From Streptomyces phaeochromogenes (GTDB lineage: Bacteria; Actinomycetota; Actinomycetes; Streptomycetales; Streptomycetaceae), in contig NZ_LIQZ01000054.1 of assembly GCF_001418655.1 (NCBI RefSeq), forward strand, positions 1-61,450: a stretch of 61,450 nucleotides of DNA. Direction: 5' to 3'. This document shows, piece by piece, positions 21,115 to 34,300 of this stretch. The translations under genes and the position numbers were made by a program. The notes beneath the pieces were generated by a model. The model was not told the origin of the DNA. It made no database searches and saw only the letters and a program-made list of their open reading frames with translations. How positions within the stretch are numbered: position 1 is the first letter of the stretch; each line of letters opens with the position of its first letter.

Positions 21115-21157
21115 AGACGGGCGCCCCCGAACACGATGCGTTCGGGGGCGCCCGTCT
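21115..21157. terminator. Strong hairpin between convergent genes
   Basis: Perfect 17-bp arms (21115-21131 and 21141-21157) surround a 9-base loop, 19 bp downstream of the minus-strand P450 stop. It probably ends the long leftward NRPS transcription unit and insulates it from the PhyH gene. Confidence 0.75.
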
Positions 21158-21175
21158 GTGTCGCCGATCAGGTCC

Positions 21176-22414
21176 TCACAAGCGCACTGGAAATGCAGAG
21201 AACAGCCGGGCGCCGCCTGGGATGAGCTCACGATACTTCAACTCACTGCTGCTCACAGCGAGTTCCAGGCTGTCACGCTGGAGGAACAGGTGATCGATGG
21301 CTATCGCGCCTTCGAGTTCGGCGAGTGCCGCACCGATGCAGCGGTGCGGGCCCGAACCGAAAGCGAGGTGGCCTTCCCCACGCTTCAGCACACGCTCCAC
21401 ATTGCACCGTTCGGGCTCGGAGAACACACGGGGGTCGTAGTTGACGGACTGAAGAGAGCCCGTCACCGCATCACCCTTGCAGATCGAGACTCCGGCGAGC
21501 TCCATGTCCTCGGCTGCGTACCGCGGTCCGGCGCTCGGGATGGGATTCGCGATCCGCATCAACTCGTTGATGGCGTGCGGCAATGCCTCCGGCTTGGCAC
21601 GCAGCAGGGCCAGCTGATCCGGATTGTCCAGGAGTGTGAGAACCGCGTTCGGGATGAAGTGGGCGGTGGAGTGGTACCCGCCGTTCACCAGTACGCCCAC
21701 CATCGAGACGATCTCGTCTTCGCTGAGCCGGTCACCGTCCTCGTCCTTCGTCTCGATCAGGGCGGAGATCATGTCGTCGGCGGGCTCGGCCCGGCGTCGC
21801 TGGATCAGCTTCTTGGTGTACTCGAACAGGCCCAGGGCGCTCGTAGTGAAGTCGCGGTCGACGTTGGCGTACTCGTCCATCCACTTCCGTATCTGCGGCT
21901 GATCGGCCTCGTCGATGCCGACGAGGTCGCAGATGACGGCACCCGTCAGCGGGGTGGCGTAGTCCAGGAGGAGGTCGCAGGATCCCTTCTGGGCCAAGGA
22001 GTCGATGAGCCGGGCAGAAACCTCCTCGATACGCGGCCGCAGTGCCTTGATGCGCCGAACGCTGAACGCAGGCGCCACAAGGCGGCGCAACCGAGTGTGA
22101 TTCTTGCCGTCCTGGAGCATCAGGTTGGACGTGAAGTAGCGCAGGAGCTCGGCCGGCACATCGAGAGACGTGAGCGCCTGGTCCGCGATGCTGGGCCCTC
22201 GATGGCCCGGCACATTGCTGATATTCGTCACGAGCCGCGGATCACTCCACGCTGCCTTGAACTCTTCGCTTCGCGTGATCAGCCAGACCGGCGGCCCACC
22301 GGGAAACCCGATGCGGACGAGCGGAGACTTCTCCCGCAGGCGCGCGAAGGCGCCGATCGGGTCATCCTCGAATTCGGGGTTCAACAGGCTCACAATCGGC
22401 TCAGCCATATTCAT
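21176..22414 (-). CDS. Cytochrome P450
   Basis: A 412-residue P450 with heme loop FGSGPHRCIGAALAE and ExxR in NELMR. The I-helix reads GGYHST where (A/G)Gx(D/E)T is normal, so His replaces the acid and Ser the first Thr. It is the last gene of the leftward NRPS transcription unit, 85 bp after the thioesterase. AAGGAG precedes two possible starts, 22414 and 22408. The second has the better spacing and would drop two residues. It may hydroxylate the peptide, the polyketide tail or an amino-acid nitrogen. The sequence does not decide. Confidence 0.92.
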   Translation of the reverse strand: MNMAEPIVSLLNPEFEDDPIGAFARLREKSPLVRIGFPGGPPVWLITRSEEFKAAWSDPRLVTNISNVPGHRGPSIADQALTSLDVPAELLRYFTSNLMLQDGKNHTRLRRLVAPAFSVRRIKALRPRIEEVSARLIDSLAQKGSCDLLLDYATPLTGAVICDLVGIDEADQPQIRKWMDEYANVDRDFTTSALGLFEYTKKLIQRRRAEPADDMISALIETKDEDGDRLSEDEIVSMVGVLVNGGYHSTAHFIPNAVLTLLDNPDQLALLRAKPEALPHAINELMRIANPIPSAGPRYAAEDMELAGVSICKGDAVTGSLQSVNYDPRVFSEPERCNVERVLKRGEGHLAFGSGPHRCIGAALAELEGAIAIDHLFLQRDSLELAVSSSELKYRELIPGGARLFSAFPVRL

Positions 22415-22499
22415 CGTCTCCTTGACGTCTTCGCCTCACGGTTGAGGGTGCAGCTCTCCAAGAGAGTCTTCTGAATCCGCGCGTTTCCGGCACAGGGCG

Positions 22500-23219
22500 C
22501 TAGCGACCGCGGGCAGATTCCGCCTCGATCAGGTCCAGCACCTCCCGGGCGTGATCGACCAGATACATGTGATCGCCCGGGAGCTCCGCATAGCTGAATC
22601 GACCCGTGGTCGCTCTCCGCCACTCCTGCGCCTGTTCCGCTCCGACCAGGCCGTCGGAGCTGCCCCGAATCGAGCAGATCGGCACCGACACCGGTTCGTC
22701 GGTGCTCGGAACGTAGTTCTCGTGCATTTCGCAGTCCGCCTGCAACACGGGAAGAATCAGTTCACGCATCTCCGGATGATCGAGTGCCGCGTGCCTGAAC
22801 CCCGCGAACTCTTCGACCCGGGCGAGGAACTCCTCGTCCGGAAGCCCCGTCGCCCGCCTCTCCCGCTGTGTCCACGGTCCCGGCGAACCACTCACGACCA
22901 GCAGTTCGACGCGTACATCCCGCGTGCTCAGCAGATGTACCAACTCGTACGCGAGCACGGCGCCCAGGCTGTGCCCGAACAGGACGGTCCGTGCCCCTTC
23001 ACCGAGATCCGCGACGCTGTCGTCGACCGAGTTCTTGGCCGCTTCGACGACATTCCGGTACGGCGTCTCCAGGATCCGCCGCTCTCTGCCGGGCAACTCG
23101 AACGGGACCATGCGCCACCGGCCGGCGGACAACTCCCGCCACGGGTGGAAGAACGAAGCCCCCGCTCCCGCGAACGGCACGCAGAGCAGCGTGGCCCGGT
23201 CCCGGTCATCCGTGGACAT
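22500..23219 (-). CDS. Type II thioesterase
   Basis: A 239-residue alpha/beta hydrolase of the external thioesterase family: LLCVPFAGAGAS, ELPGRERR, nucleophile Ser in GHSLG, C-terminal His in PGDHMYL. It removes aberrant acyl groups from NRPS/PKS carriers. The ATG at 23219 is preferred. A TTG ten codons upstream (23249) keeps the frame and is possible. It follows the TE-bearing NRPS by about 140 bp on the same strand. It differs from the other editing thioesterase at 11203-11940, which has a Cys nucleophile. Confidence 0.93.
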   Translation of the reverse strand: MSTDDRDRATLLCVPFAGAGASFFHPWRELSAGRWRMVPFELPGRERRILETPYRNVVEAAKNSVDDSVADLGEGARTVLFGHSLGAVLAYELVHLLSTRDVRVELLVVSGSPGPWTQRERRATGLPDEEFLARVEEFAGFRHAALDHPEMRELILPVLQADCEMHENYVPSTDEPVSVPICSIRGSSDGLVGAEQAQEWRRATTGRFSYAELPGDHMYLVDHAREVLDLIEAESARGR

Positions 23220-23360
23220 GCCGGGTTCTGCCACCCCGACCAACCCCAATCATCCGTTCGGTGGTTCGTTGATCCGATTCCGGAAGGTCCTCGGCCGTAA
23301 CCAGGCTGAATGACGGCAGCGACGGTCGCGTCCCTGAGTCCGAGGGCCGAAGCCTCCCCG

Positions 23361-26300
23361 TCACTGAGCCAACTTGCGGGCGATGACCTTCATGATCTGG
23401 CCCGCGGGTTTGGGCATGTGCAAGTCGTGGTGCGTGGCGTCCACGTCGTACTCCTCGATCGAGCCGAGGACGTGGGGACGCCAATGGGGTGCCCACGACC
23501 CTTCCTCGTCCTTGTCCAGCTTCGCGTTGAAGAAGAGCATGTCGCCGCGGTAGACCGGCGAATCGAACTCCTCCATCTTGGAAAGGTTGTTCGCCCCCAC
23601 CTTCGACATGGTGTCCAGGAACTGGTCCATGTTGTCGGTGTTCATGAACTGCCCGAAGACCTCCTCGACTTCCTTCCGGTAGACCGCCGGCACCGTGCCG
23701 GACAGGTTCCTGAACCCGCTCGCCGACTTGGAGTCCAGGATCGCCAAGAGGCCGACCCGATGCCCTCGCCGGTCCAGCGCCTCCGCGACAGCGTGCGCGA
23801 GCGGGCCGCCGTAGGACCAGCCGACCAGGTTGTAGGGCCCTTCCGGCTGGGTCTCGAGTATCTGGGTGAGGTAGTCGTCGATCATCTCCTCCACCGACCC
23901 CGCCATCGAGTCCGTGCCGCCGGAGCCGCGGGACTGCAGGGCGTAGGCGGGCCGGTCCGGCACGTACGGCGCGAAGGTGAAGAAGGCCCAGCCCAACCCA
24001 CCGCCTCCGTGGAAGAACCACACCGGCGGCTTCCCCGTGCCGGGATCGCGGTTCAACGGCAGCACGACCGCGAACGAGTCGGCGTGCTCGTCGGGGATGC
24101 CGCCGATGAGCACCAGCGAGGCCAACTCGGCCACCGTGGGGTACCGGACGATCGTCCTGACGGGCATGTCGACATCGAACTGCTTGCGGATACGGGCGCT
24201 GAGCCGGGTAGCCAGGAGCGAGTGTCCGCCGAGCACGAAGAAGTCGTCGTCGATGCCGACCTCCTCCACGCCGAGCAACTCACTGAAGAGGGAACACAGC
24301 TTTTCTTCATGGGAGTTGCGCGGCGCTCCGCTGCTCGTGGTGGTGATGGACTCCAAGGGCAGCGCTCGCCGGTCGAGCTTGCCGGCCGGAGTCAACGGAA
24401 GCTCCGGCAGCGGCACCACGGCGGCCGGGACCATGTAGTCCGGCAGACGCCCACGCAGGTACTCAGGCAGCTCAACCGTCAGAGGGCCGATCACCTTGGC
24501 GAGGGCGGGGGCGTTCGCCCGGATCCGCCCGACCGCGCCGCTGGGAACGAACCCGCCGGATACGACCGTCCGCTGCCCTGGCAGCAGCACCGCATCGTAG
24601 CCGTGGACGGCCTCGCCCGACCAGGTGAGGACCGCGCCCAGACCCTCCTGCCGCGCCCACGCGGCGAGGTCCTCCGGATCGAGCGACCCGCCGGAGGGAG
24701 CTGTCACACTCACCACACCGGCCGACGTCGCCGCAGCGGCCTCCTCCACCAGCCGCGCGTTGAGTATCCCGGTCACCCGCACCGGGCCGCCCGCCCGTTC
24801 GACACAGCCTGCCAGGTCGGACAAGTCCGATTCCCGGCCCCAGGGCACCTCCGGCACACCGGCCAGGTCGAGCACGTCGGCCGGCTCCTTGTGCAGCACG
24901 ACCTCATAGCGATGCCGGGTCAGCTCGTTGTGCACCCGCCCCACCTTCAGCCGGATGTCGACCGCAAGGGAACGGTCCGCTGCCCACTCGGCGAACCACT
25001 CCGGAGCCACCACCAACTGCCGCTCGCCCAGCACTGCCTGGTCCACCATCGCCCGCACCTCCTCGTGCGAGGCGTGCGGCCGCGCCGCGCGCTGGACCGC
25101 GGTCAGCAGCAGCCGAAGGGTCGTGGCACTACGCACGTCACCGACGATCAGCCGGCCACCCGGCGCGACGAGTTCCATGGCCTCGCTCAGCACCCGGTCC
25201 AAGTACTCGACGCTCGGGAAGTACTGCGCCACCGAGTTGATGACGACGGTGTCGAACCCGGCACGAGGCAGCCCGGAGACGTCGTCGGCCGCCTGAGCAC
25301 TCAGTCGGACGCGGTCGCCGTGGCCGGCCTGCTCGGCCTGCGCCCGGACCCGGTCCACGACCGTGGCGGAGATGTCCGTGCCCCAGTACTCCTCGACCTC
25401 ACCGACGATCTTGGCGAGGAGCAGACCGGAACCCACACCGATCTCCAGCACCCGCCGCGGCCCGAACCGCAGCACCTGCGCCACCGCCGCGTCCCGCCAC
25501 TCCCGCATCTGCCCCAGCGGAATCGGCTCACCGTCATACGCCGACTTCCACAGGTGGAAGTCCTCGCCCCATGCCTCATCCGCGGATTCGGCATAGGTGT
25601 CGTCGTGGACCTGGCGCCACTCGTCCACCTGCGCGTCGGCATCGGCCACCGCGGCATCCGGATCAGGCACGACGTAGGCCACAAGGCGCTGGTCGCCGTT
25701 CTGGTTCTCACGCACCACGACCGCCGCCTGTGCCACACCAGGATGTGCGGCCAGCACGTGCTCGATCTCGCCCAGCTCGATGCGGAGCCCGCGGACCTTG
25801 ACCTGGAAGTCGGTTCGGCCGATGTACTCGACCTGACCGTCCTTGTTCCACCGCACCACGTCCCCGGTGCGGTACATCCGTGCGCCGGGCTTACCGTAGG
25901 GGGAGGCCACGAACCGCTCCGCGGTCAGCGCCGTCTGTCCGAGGTAGCCCCGCGCCAGACAGGCACCGGCCAGGTAGAGCTCACCGGTGACCCCGGGCGG
26001 GACCGGGCGCAGCGCCTCGTCCAGCACGTACACCTGGTTGTTCCAGATCGGCGCACCGATCGGCACCCGGTCCGCACCCGGCACGTGCTGCCACCCGGTG
26101 ACCTCGACGGTCGCCTCGGTGGGGCCGTAGAGGTTGTGCGCGCTGCATCCCGGCAGCAGGTCGACGAACCGGTTGGCCAGCGGGGCCAGGAACGGCTCGG
26201 CCGCGACCTCGATCCAGCGCAGACTGGTGCACTGCGCGGCCGACGGCTCGGCGACGAACGCCTCCAGCAGGGAGGGCACGAAGTCCGCGCCGGTCACCCG

Positions 26301-28325
26301 CTCCCGCTGGATCAGCTCCGCCAGGTACGCCGGGTCCTTACGCCCGTCCGGACGCGCGATCACCACAGCAGCCCCCATCTGCAGGGGGGCGAACAGCTCC
26401 GGCACCGACGCGTCGAAACTCGCCGACGTGCTCAGCAGCATCCGGTCCTCGACCGTGACGTCGAAGTGCTCCAGACCCCACTTGATCCGGTTCATGATCG
26501 ACCGGTGCGACACCTGCACACCCTTCGGACCACCGGTGGAGCCAGAGGTGTACATGAGATACGCGGCGTTGTCCGGCACCAGCACCCGTTCCGGGTTCGA
26601 CTCCGGATACCCCGACACGTCCGGAAGCGCCTCGTCGAGCACCAGCACCGGTTTCGCACTCTCCAGGAACTGCCGCACCCGGTCCTTCGGCAGGTCGGTG
26701 TCCACCGGAAGATAGGCCGCACCCGCCTTGACCACCGCGTAGATCGCCAGCATCAGATCCACCGAACGTGGGATCTTCACCGCGACGATCCGCTCAGCAC
26801 CCGCACCGTGTTCGACCAGCCAGTGCGCGAGCTGATTGGCACGCCGGTTGAACTCCCGATAACTCAGCGTCTCCTGCTCACCGATCACCGCGACGCGGTC
26901 CGGGTCACGCTCCACCTGGGCCTCGAACGCAGCCGGCAGGGTCTCCGCGGCCACCGGGCGCGCAGTGTCATTGACCCCCCGCACCAGCCACTCCCGCTCC
27001 TCCGCCGACAGCGCCTCGATCGCGCCGACCGACGACCGCGGGTTCGCGACCAACTGCTCCAGCACCCGCGCGAACCGGGCGGCGATGGTCTCGACCGTGT
27101 CCCGGTCGAAGAGCTGGGTCGCGTACATGAGGTCGCCCTGCAGCGCCCCCGACTCGTCCATGGCCATGCTGAAGAACAGGTCGAACATGGCAGCCGACAC
27201 GAGGTGCTGCTCGAACTCCACCTTGAGTCCGGGGAGTTCGAAGTCCTGCTTCGCGAAGTTCTGCCAGGCGAACGTCACCTGGAACAGCGGCTGGTAGGCC
27301 GCGGAGCGTTCGGGGTTGATCAACTCGACCAGCATCTCGAACGGAACGTCCTGGTGCTCGTAGGCCGCCAGCGCCTTGTCGCGCACCTGCGCGAGCAGGT
27401 CGGTGAACGACGGGTCGTCGGAGAGGTCCACCCGCAGCACCTGGGTGTTGACGAAGACCCCGACCAGATCGGCCAGCGCTTCGTCGGTGCGCCCGGCGAT
27501 CGGATTGCCGATCGTCACATCGTCCTCTGCGCCGAGCTTGCGCAGCAGCACGGCCAGCGCGGTCTGCAGGACCATCGACATGGTCATTCCGCGCTCTTCG
27601 GCCAACTGCTGCAGCCCGGCCGCCACTTCCTGTTCCACGACGAAGCCGACCGTGTCGCCGTGCAGGCTTCTCTCCGCGGGCCGCGGGCGGTCCAGCGGCA
27701 GGCTCAGCGGCTGCGGCACCCCGGCCAGCTCCGCGCGCCAGTACTCGGTCTGCGTCGCGGCCAGACTGCCCGGGTCCTCCGGGTCGCCGAGCAGCTCCCG
27801 CTGCCAGAGCGCGTAGTCCTTGTACTGCACGGACAACGGCTCCCACTCCGGCGCCCGACCGTCCAGGCGCGCGGTGTAGGCGGCGGTGAGGTCTCGTGCC
27901 AGCGGCCCGCCCGAGACACCGTCCGAGGCGATGTGGTGGATGACCAGGACCAGGAGGTGCTCCTGGGAGGAGCAGCGAAACAGGCTCGCCCGCAACGGGA
28001 TTTCGGCCGCCAGGTCGAAATGGTGCGCGATGGCCTCGTCGACCGCGCCGGACAGGTCTTCGGGCGCCACGTCGACGACAGGCACCTGCACCAACGCCTC
28101 CGCCGCCGGCAAGATCACCTGGTGCGGCTCATCGTCGTCGTCCGTCACGTATGTGGTGCGCAGGATCTCGTGCCGGCCGACGACGTCACGGATCGCCGCC
28201 GCGAGGGCGGCCTGGTCCAGTGGCCCGGTCAGCCGGAAGGTCGGGGAGATGTTGTAGGTCTCGGCCCCTCTTTCCAGTTTGTTCGTAAGCCACATACGGC
28301 GTTGTGCGTACGACAGCGGAATCAC
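23361..28325 (-). CDS. Non-ribosomal peptide synthetase, C-A(N-methyltransferase)-T-TE, terminal module
   Basis: This 1654-residue protein contains a condensation domain (HHIASDG near 130), an adenylation domain (about 455-865, core [11 protein letters not shown]), a methyltransferase inserted before the last A subdomain (about 900-1140, SAM motif [14 protein letters not shown]), a carrier ([10 protein letters not shown] near 1367) and a thioesterase (about 1425-1652, GWSYGG). The inserted domain resembles N-methyltransferases of NRPSs, so the last residue should be N-methylated. The thioesterase probably closes the macrocycle. My reading of the A-domain pocket is D-A-P-D-I-V-L-V-E, with no confident match. 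It starts at GTG 28325, overlapping the previous NRPS stop as GTGA. The start MIPLS-like sequence agrees with the other two NRPSs. Confidence 0.95.
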   Translation of the reverse strand: MIPLSYAQRRMWLTNKLERGAETYNISPTFRLTGPLDQAALAAAIRDVVGRHEILRTTYVTDDDDEPHQVILPAAEALVQVPVVDVAPEDLSGAVDEAIAHHFDLAAEIPLRASLFRCSSQEHLLVLVIHHIASDGVSGGPLARDLTAAYTARLDGRAPEWEPLSVQYKDYALWQRELLGDPEDPGSLAATQTEYWRAELAGVPQPLSLPLDRPRPAERSLHGDTVGFVVEQEVAAGLQQLAEERGMTMSMVLQTALAVLLRKLGAEDDVTIGNPIAGRTDEALADLVGVFVNTQVLRVDLSDDPSFTDLLAQVRDKALAAYEHQDVPFEMLVELINPERSAAYQPLFQVTFAWQNFAKQDFELPGLKVEFEQHLVSAAMFDLFFSMAMDESGALQGDLMYATQLFDRDTVETIAARFARVLEQLVANPRSSVGAIEALSAEEREWLVRGVNDTARPVAAETLPAAFEAQVERDPDRVAVIGEQETLSYREFNRRANQLAHWLVEHGAGAERIVAVKIPRSVDLMLAIYAVVKAGAAYLPVDTDLPKDRVRQFLESAKPVLVLDEALPDVSGYPESNPERVLVPDNAAYLMYTSGSTGGPKGVQVSHRSIMNRIKWGLEHFDVTVEDRMLLSTSASFDASVPELFAPLQMGAAVVIARPDGRKDPAYLAELIQRERVTGADFVPSLLEAFVAEPSAAQCTSLRWIEVAAEPFLAPLANRFVDLLPGCSAHNLYGPTEATVEVTGWQHVPGADRVPIGAPIWNNQVYVLDEALRPVPPGVTGELYLAGACLARGYLGQTALTAERFVASPYGKPGARMYRTGDVVRWNKDGQVEYIGRTDFQVKVRGLRIELGEIEHVLAAHPGVAQAAVVVRENQNGDQRLVAYVVPDPDAAVADADAQVDEWRQVHDDTYAESADEAWGEDFHLWKSAYDGEPIPLGQMREWRDAAVAQVLRFGPRRVLEIGVGSGLLLAKIVGEVEEYWGTDISATVVDRVRAQAEQAGHGDRVRLSAQAADDVSGLPRAGFDTVVINSVAQYFPSVEYLDRVLSEAMELVAPGGRLIVGDVRSATTLRLLLTAVQRAARPHASHEEVRAMVDQAVLGERQLVVAPEWFAEWAADRSLAVDIRLKVGRVHNELTRHRYEVVLHKEPADVLDLAGVPEVPWGRESDLSDLAGCVERAGGPVRVTGILNARLVEEAAAATSAGVVSVTAPSGGSLDPEDLAAWARQEGLGAVLTWSGEAVHGYDAVLLPGQRTVVSGGFVPSGAVGRIRANAPALAKVIGPLTVELPEYLRGRLPDYMVPAAVVPLPELPLTPAGKLDRRALPLESITTTSSGAPRNSHEEKLCSLFSELLGVEEVGIDDDFFVLGGHSLLATRLSARIRKQFDVDMPVRTIVRYPTVAELASLVLIGGIPDEHADSFAVVLPLNRDPGTGKPPVWFFHGGGGLGWAFFTFAPYVPDRPAYALQSRGSGGTDSMAGSVEEMIDDYLTQILETQPEGPYNLVGWSYGGPLAHAVAEALDRRGHRVGLLAILDSKSASGFRNLSGTVPAVYRKEVEEVFGQFMNTDNMDQFLDTMSKVGANNLSKMEEFDSPVYRGDMLFFNAKLDKDEEGSWAPHWRPHVLGSIEEYDVDATHHDLHMPKPAGQIMKVIARKLAQ

Positions 28326-31300
28326 TGGATTCGCTCCTCTACGATCATCTTGCGCAAACTGGGGCGGAGGGGCACAGCCGATTCCTCCGACCACGCGGCC
28401 AGCGCGGACACAGTCGGCAGGTCGAAGATCTTGCGGATGGGTATCTCTATCGCCATCTCGGCGCGGGCGCGGGTGATCAGCCGGGTGGCGAGCAGGGAGT
28501 GTCCTCCGAGCGCGAAGAACCCGTCGTCGACGCCGACCCGGTCCACGCCGAGCACCTCGGCGAACAACTTGGCCAGGGCCTCCTCGCGGGCGGTCCCGGG
28601 CGCCCGGAAGGGCGTGGTGGGGGTGAGGTCGGGGGGCGGCAGGGCCTTGTGGTCGAGCTTGCCGTTGGGAGACAAGGGCAGCCGGTCGAGCTGCACGTAG
28701 GCGGCGGGGACCATGTAGTCGGGCAGCCGCTCGGCCAAGTGGTCGCCCAGATCGGCCGGGTTCGGAGCGGTCTCTCCATGGGCGGGGACGAGATAGGCGG
28801 CCAGGTAACGGGTATCGCCGGCCTGCCGGGTAACGACGACGGCCTGCGCGATGTGGGGATGGGTCGTCAGGGCGGCTTCGACCTCGCCGGGTTCGACGCG
28901 GTAGCCACGAATCTTGACCTGGGTGTCGATACGCCCCAGGTGGTGCAGCTCGCCGTCGGGGGTGAGGCTGGCGAGGTCGCCGGTGCGGTACATGCGTGAG
29001 CCGGGAGGCCCGTAGGGGTCGGCGACGAAGCGCTCGGCGGTCAGGGCGGGCTGGCCCTGGTAGCCGCGTCCGGCCCCGGCCAGATAGAGCTCGCCCGGTG
29101 TTCCCGGCGGCAGCGGCGTCAGGCCGGGGCCGAGGATGTAGGCGCGTACGCCGGGAAAGGGACGGCCGATGGGCACATCGGAGGCGTACGGCCGGTCGGG
29201 ATGCAGGAGGTGGGCGGTGGCGTAGAAGGTCTCGCTGGGGCCGTAGCTGTTGATGACGCGGGCGTCCGGCCAGAGCGTGCGCACCCGGTCCGCCAGAGCC
29301 GGGGTCAGTACTTCCCCCGAGATGTTCAGTGCCGTGGGCCTGATGCGGTCGCGCAGCTGGTCGACGAGTTCGGCGAAGGCCGACGGCACCGAGCAGATGA
29401 CGTCGACGTCCCAGGTGTCGCGTTCGGCCAGTTCCAGCACGTCGCGCACGATCTCGACGCTGCCGCCCGTGGTGAGCGCGGAGAACAGCTCGAAGGTGGC
29501 GACGTCGAAGCCGAACGAGGCGGCAAGCAGCACCCGTCGGCCGGACCCCATGCCGGCGTGCGCGACCAGGGCGTCCACGGCGTTGACGACGGTGGCATGG
29601 GTAACGCTCACGCCCTTGGGCACGCCGGTGGAACCGGACGTGTAGACGACGTAGGCGAGGTTGTCGGGACGGGCCGTCGGCCGTGCCCCGGTTTCCGCGG
29701 TTTCCGTGGCGCCCTGAGTCACGGCCTGGATATCGAGGTCGTCGAGGACAAGAACGGGGATGTCCGTGTCAGGGACAAGTCTGCGGGTGTCGGCGTCGGC
29801 CAGGACCAGGTGAGGCCGGGCGACGGGGAGGATGTGCGGGAGGCGGGCGGTGGCGTAGGCGGGGTCGACAGGCAGGTAGGCCCCGCCCGCCTTGAGTACG
29901 CCCAGGAGGGCCACGGCCGTGGTCGCGTTGCGTGGCAGGACCACGCTCACCACGGTCTCGGGGCCCACCCCGCGCCCGGCCAGCTCGGCTGCGAGCCGCT
30001 CGGCGCGGGCGTCCAACTCGGCGTACGTGAACGACTCGCCGTCGGCGACCACGGCGACCGCGTCCGGGGTCCGGGCCACCTGTGCCGCGACGCGGCCGGT
30101 GATCGTGGCGTCCGGGGTCGGGACGGCCGGGTTGTCGAACGCGGCCAGCATCAGGTCGCGTTCGGCCGGCTCCAGGGTGTCGACCTGTGCGACCTTGAGC
30201 CCGGGGTCGGCCGCCAACTGCCGCAGCACGCGCACGAGGCGGGCCGCATACGTCTCCACCGTGGCATGGTCAAAGACACCGGGCGCGTACTGGATGACGA
30301 GCTGGAGGTGCGGTTCGGCCGCCGCCGTCAGGCACAGTGGGTAGTGGTTGCCCGCGGACGGGCGGAAGCCGGTGAAGTCGATCCCGTCCGCGGCGGCGGT
30401 CGCGGCGTTGAGACCCTCCCGGTCGATGGGGTACGACTCGAAGACGACCAGCGTGTCGAAGAGGGATTGCAGGCCGACGGCCCTCTGAATCTCCGCGAGC
30501 CCGTGGAAGTGGTGCGCCACGAGCGTGGCCTGCCGGCTCTGAAGCCGGGTGAGGACCTCGGCGAGGGTGTCGCCGGGCGCGTACGTGACGCGTACGGGAA
30601 CGGTGTTGATGAACATCCCGACCATCGACTCCACGTCCGGCACCGCGGGCGGGCGCCCGGAGACGGTGGCGCCGAACACCACGTCCTGGCGGCCGGTGAG
30701 TTGGCCGAGCAGCAGCGCCCAGGCGCCCTGGACCAGGGTGTTGACGGTGATGCCCAGGTCTGCGGCCCGCAGGGTCAGTTCGCGCGCCTCGTCGAGCGGG
30801 AGCGTGATCTCGACCTGGCCGCGGCCGTCGTCGTCCGCGGCCGTGGAGTCGGGAGCGAGCAGGGTCGGGGCCTCGATCCCTTCGAGTTCGGCCGCCCACA
30901 CCCGTGCCGCCTCGTCCTGGTCCTGCCGGGCGAGCCAGGAAAGAAACTCGCCGTAGTCGCGGATCGCAGGCAGATCGGCCGGGTCGCCGTTCGAGGCGTA
31001 GAGCAGCAGCAGGTCCCGCAGCAGCGCGGGCGTGGACCAGCCGTCGAAAAGCGTGTGGTGGGCGGTCAATACGAGTTCGGGCCGGTCGGGTTCGAGGACA
31101 ACCAGCGCCAGCCGGAAGAGCGGCGGGGTGTCCACCTCGAAGTGGGTGGTCCGGTCCTGCTCAAGGAATCGTTCGAAGGACTCGGTGCGCTCAGTCTCGT
31201 CGGCCGCGGTCAGGTCGAGGTGCTGCCACGGCAGGGTCGCCGCCTCCGGTATCACCTGCACCACATCGCCGTCCGACCGGTTGACGAACGCCGCACGGAG

Positions 31301-34300
31301 GGTGTCGTAACGCCCCAGCAGCGCCTGCCCGGCCCGGCGCATCCGCTCCGGGTCGACCTCCCTGGAGAGCTGGAACACCAACTGAACGTGGTAGGGGTCG
31401 TACGACGCGCCGGCCAGCATCCCGTGGAAGATGATCCCGGACTGTGCGGGGGTCGTCGGCCACACCCTGGCGAGCTTGCCGAAACGGACCTCCCAGGTGT
31501 CGATCTCCTCCTGGCCCACCTTGACCAGGGGTGCGTCGCTCGGGGTGAGCCCGCCGGCATCGGGTGTGGTGGCGTGCCGGGCCAGAGCGGTCAGCGCCTC
31601 GATCCACAGCTCGGCCAGTTCGGTGACTTCCTCGCGGGTGAGCACACCGGTTGGGAAGCCGAAGTGGGCGGTCAGTTCCTCGCCGTCGGGGGTGGCGGTG
31701 GCGACCGCGTTGATCTCCAGCGCCGACGGCGTCGGCATGTCCGCGTCCGGCGCGGGGATCAGGTCGGCGTGCGTGGTGTCCGGGGTCCAGCCCAGGCCGC
31801 GCAGTTCCTCGGGGATGTCCGCGCCGGAGGACTTGCCCAGGTAGTTGAACCCGATCTGTGGCTCCCGCCCACCGGCCAATGTGCTGGCGGTCTCGGGGTT
31901 GAGGTGGCGCAGCAGGCCATAGCCGATGCCGTTGTCCGGGACCGCCCGCAGTTGCTCCTTGACAGCCTTGATCGCCCGCCCGGCGGCCGGACCACCCGCG
32001 AACGCCTCCGCCACGTCGATCCCGGCCAGATCCAGGCGCACCGGGTACATCGCGGTGAACCAGCCGATCGTGCTCGACAGGTCCGCACCGGGCACCAGGT
32101 GCTCTTCCCGGCCGTGCCCTTCCAGCCGGACCAGCGTCGAATACCCGGACGCCCCCCGCGTCTCACGCCAACGTGCGAGTGCCAGCGCGAGGCCGGTCAG
32201 CAGGCCGCCGTCGGCACCGCCCCGGAATACAGCGGGCAACGTGTTCAGCAGGGTCTCCGTGACATCCACCGGCACCCGGACGCGGACAGTGTCCACGGTG
32301 GCCGCGACATCCAGCACCGGGTCCAGCTCGCGTGCGCCCAGCACGGGCTCCTCGCCGGCCAGGATCTGCTGCCACACCGGCAGTTCCGCCACCCGACCGG
32401 GAGCGCTCGCCTCGTCGGCCAGGGCGTGTACCCACCGCCGCAACGAGGTACCGACCGCTGCCGGTTGCCGGGTGCCGCCGTCACGGACCCGCTGCCAGGC
32501 CGCGGCCAGATCCGGTACGACAATTCGCCACGACACCCCGTCGACGACCAGGTGGTGCAGCACGACCAGCAACCGGCCCGCCACCGCATCGGTGTCGGTG
32601 TCGGTGTCGGTCGTTGATCTGAACCACACGAACTGCGCCATCACCCCCGCGTCCGGGTCCAGCCGGCCCACGGCCGCATCCAGCTCGGCCTGCACATCGG
32701 CGTCACCGTAGGGGACTTCCCGCACCAGTACGTCGGCGTTGACGCTGCCGACCGGCTCCATCCGCAGCCCCGGCTCGGTCCGAACGAGGCGGGACCGCAG
32801 CACGTCGTGCCGGTCCATGACAGCCTGCACCGTCGCGACCAGCCCCGCACGATCGATGTCCCCCGGCAACGTGAGCATCGCGGACATGCAGAACCGGCCG
32901 ATGCCACCACCAAGCGCGAGGACATGCGCAGCCGTCGGCGGCAGCGGAGCCCAGCCCACCCCGCCACCCGGCAGCTCGGCCAGCACCACGCGTTCCTCGT
33001 CGGCCCGTTCCTCCACCAGCTCCGCGAGCCGGGCGACCGTACGCTGCTCGAAGACCTCCCGCGTGCTGACCACGACACCGCGCGCCTTGGCTCGCGCGAC
33101 CACCTGAATGGACCGGATACTGTCGCCGCCACTGGCGAAGAAGTCATCGTCGACACCCACCCGTTGGGCATCGAGAACATCGGCATACACCTCGGCCAGC
33201 ACCCGCTCCGCCTCACTGCGCGGCGCCCGGTACTCACCGCCCGTGAACTCCGGCTCAGGCAACGCCGCCCGGTCCAACTTCCCCGTCACCGTCCGCGGCA
33301 GCCGGTCAAGGACCACGAACAAGGCGGGCACCATGTAGTCCGGCAGCCGCTCGGCCACGAACCGCCGCAGATCCGCCACCGAGACACTGGCCTGCCGGTC
33401 GACGTCTCCGGCTCCGGCTCCGGCTCCGGCCACCGGTGCCACATAGCCGACGAGTCGCGCGTTGCCGGTGTGGTTCTCCCATGCCGTGACCACTGCCTGC
33501 CCGACCGCGGGATGCTGGGCGAGGACCATCTCGATCTCGGTCGGCTCGACACGGATACCGTTCACCTTGACCTGGGTGTCGGCTCTTCCCTCATACTTCA
33601 GCTGACCGTTCCTGTCCCACTGGGCCAGGTCACCGGTGCGGTACATCCGCGCGCCGGCAGGCCCGAACGGACACGCCACAAACCGCTCCGCAGTCGACCC
33701 ACCGCTTCCGTAATAGCCTCGGGCGAGCCCACCGGCCACATACAGTTCCCCGATCACGCCGGGCGGGACCGGTGTCAGTTCTGGTCCCAGGATGTAGGTG
33801 CGCATATTGGCGAGCGGTCGCCCGATCGGTATGACTCCGGTTTCGGTCGACTGCTGCGGGACCGGAAAGCTGGAGACGTAGAAGCTTTCGGTCTGTCCGT
33901 AGGCATGGACGACACGGACATCCGGGAAGGCCTGGTGAACCTTGTGGACCACGTCGGCCGTGAGTGGGTCGCCGCCGAGGATCGCGGTCCGCAGATCCAG
34001 CTTGAGAGCGCCTGGCTCCTCGGCGAGGATGGGGCCGAGCAGCGCGGTGAACACCGACGGCACGGCACAGATGGTGGTACCCGACCAGCTGTCGCGTTCA
34101 GCGAGTTCGAGTACGTCACGGACGATCTCGACACTCGCCCCGGCCGCGAGCGCGGTGAATATCTCGAACACGGACACGTCGAAGTTCACCGAGGTCGCGG
34201 CGAGCATGCGGGATCCCGGCTCGACCTGTGCCATCTGCCGCGAGTACCACACACCGTTGACCACGGTGGCGTGGGTCATGGCGACCCCCTTCGGCTTGCC

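Noticed and set aside
23310..28700. Very long open frame on the plus strand opposite the terminal NRPS, and similar ones at 91-2610, 5029-8040, 29201-32617, 36049-41142 and 41194-44745
   Set aside because: They mirror the codon periodicity of the true minus-strand genes in GC-rich DNA, are Arg/His/Pro/Gly-rich and show no protein family motifs.
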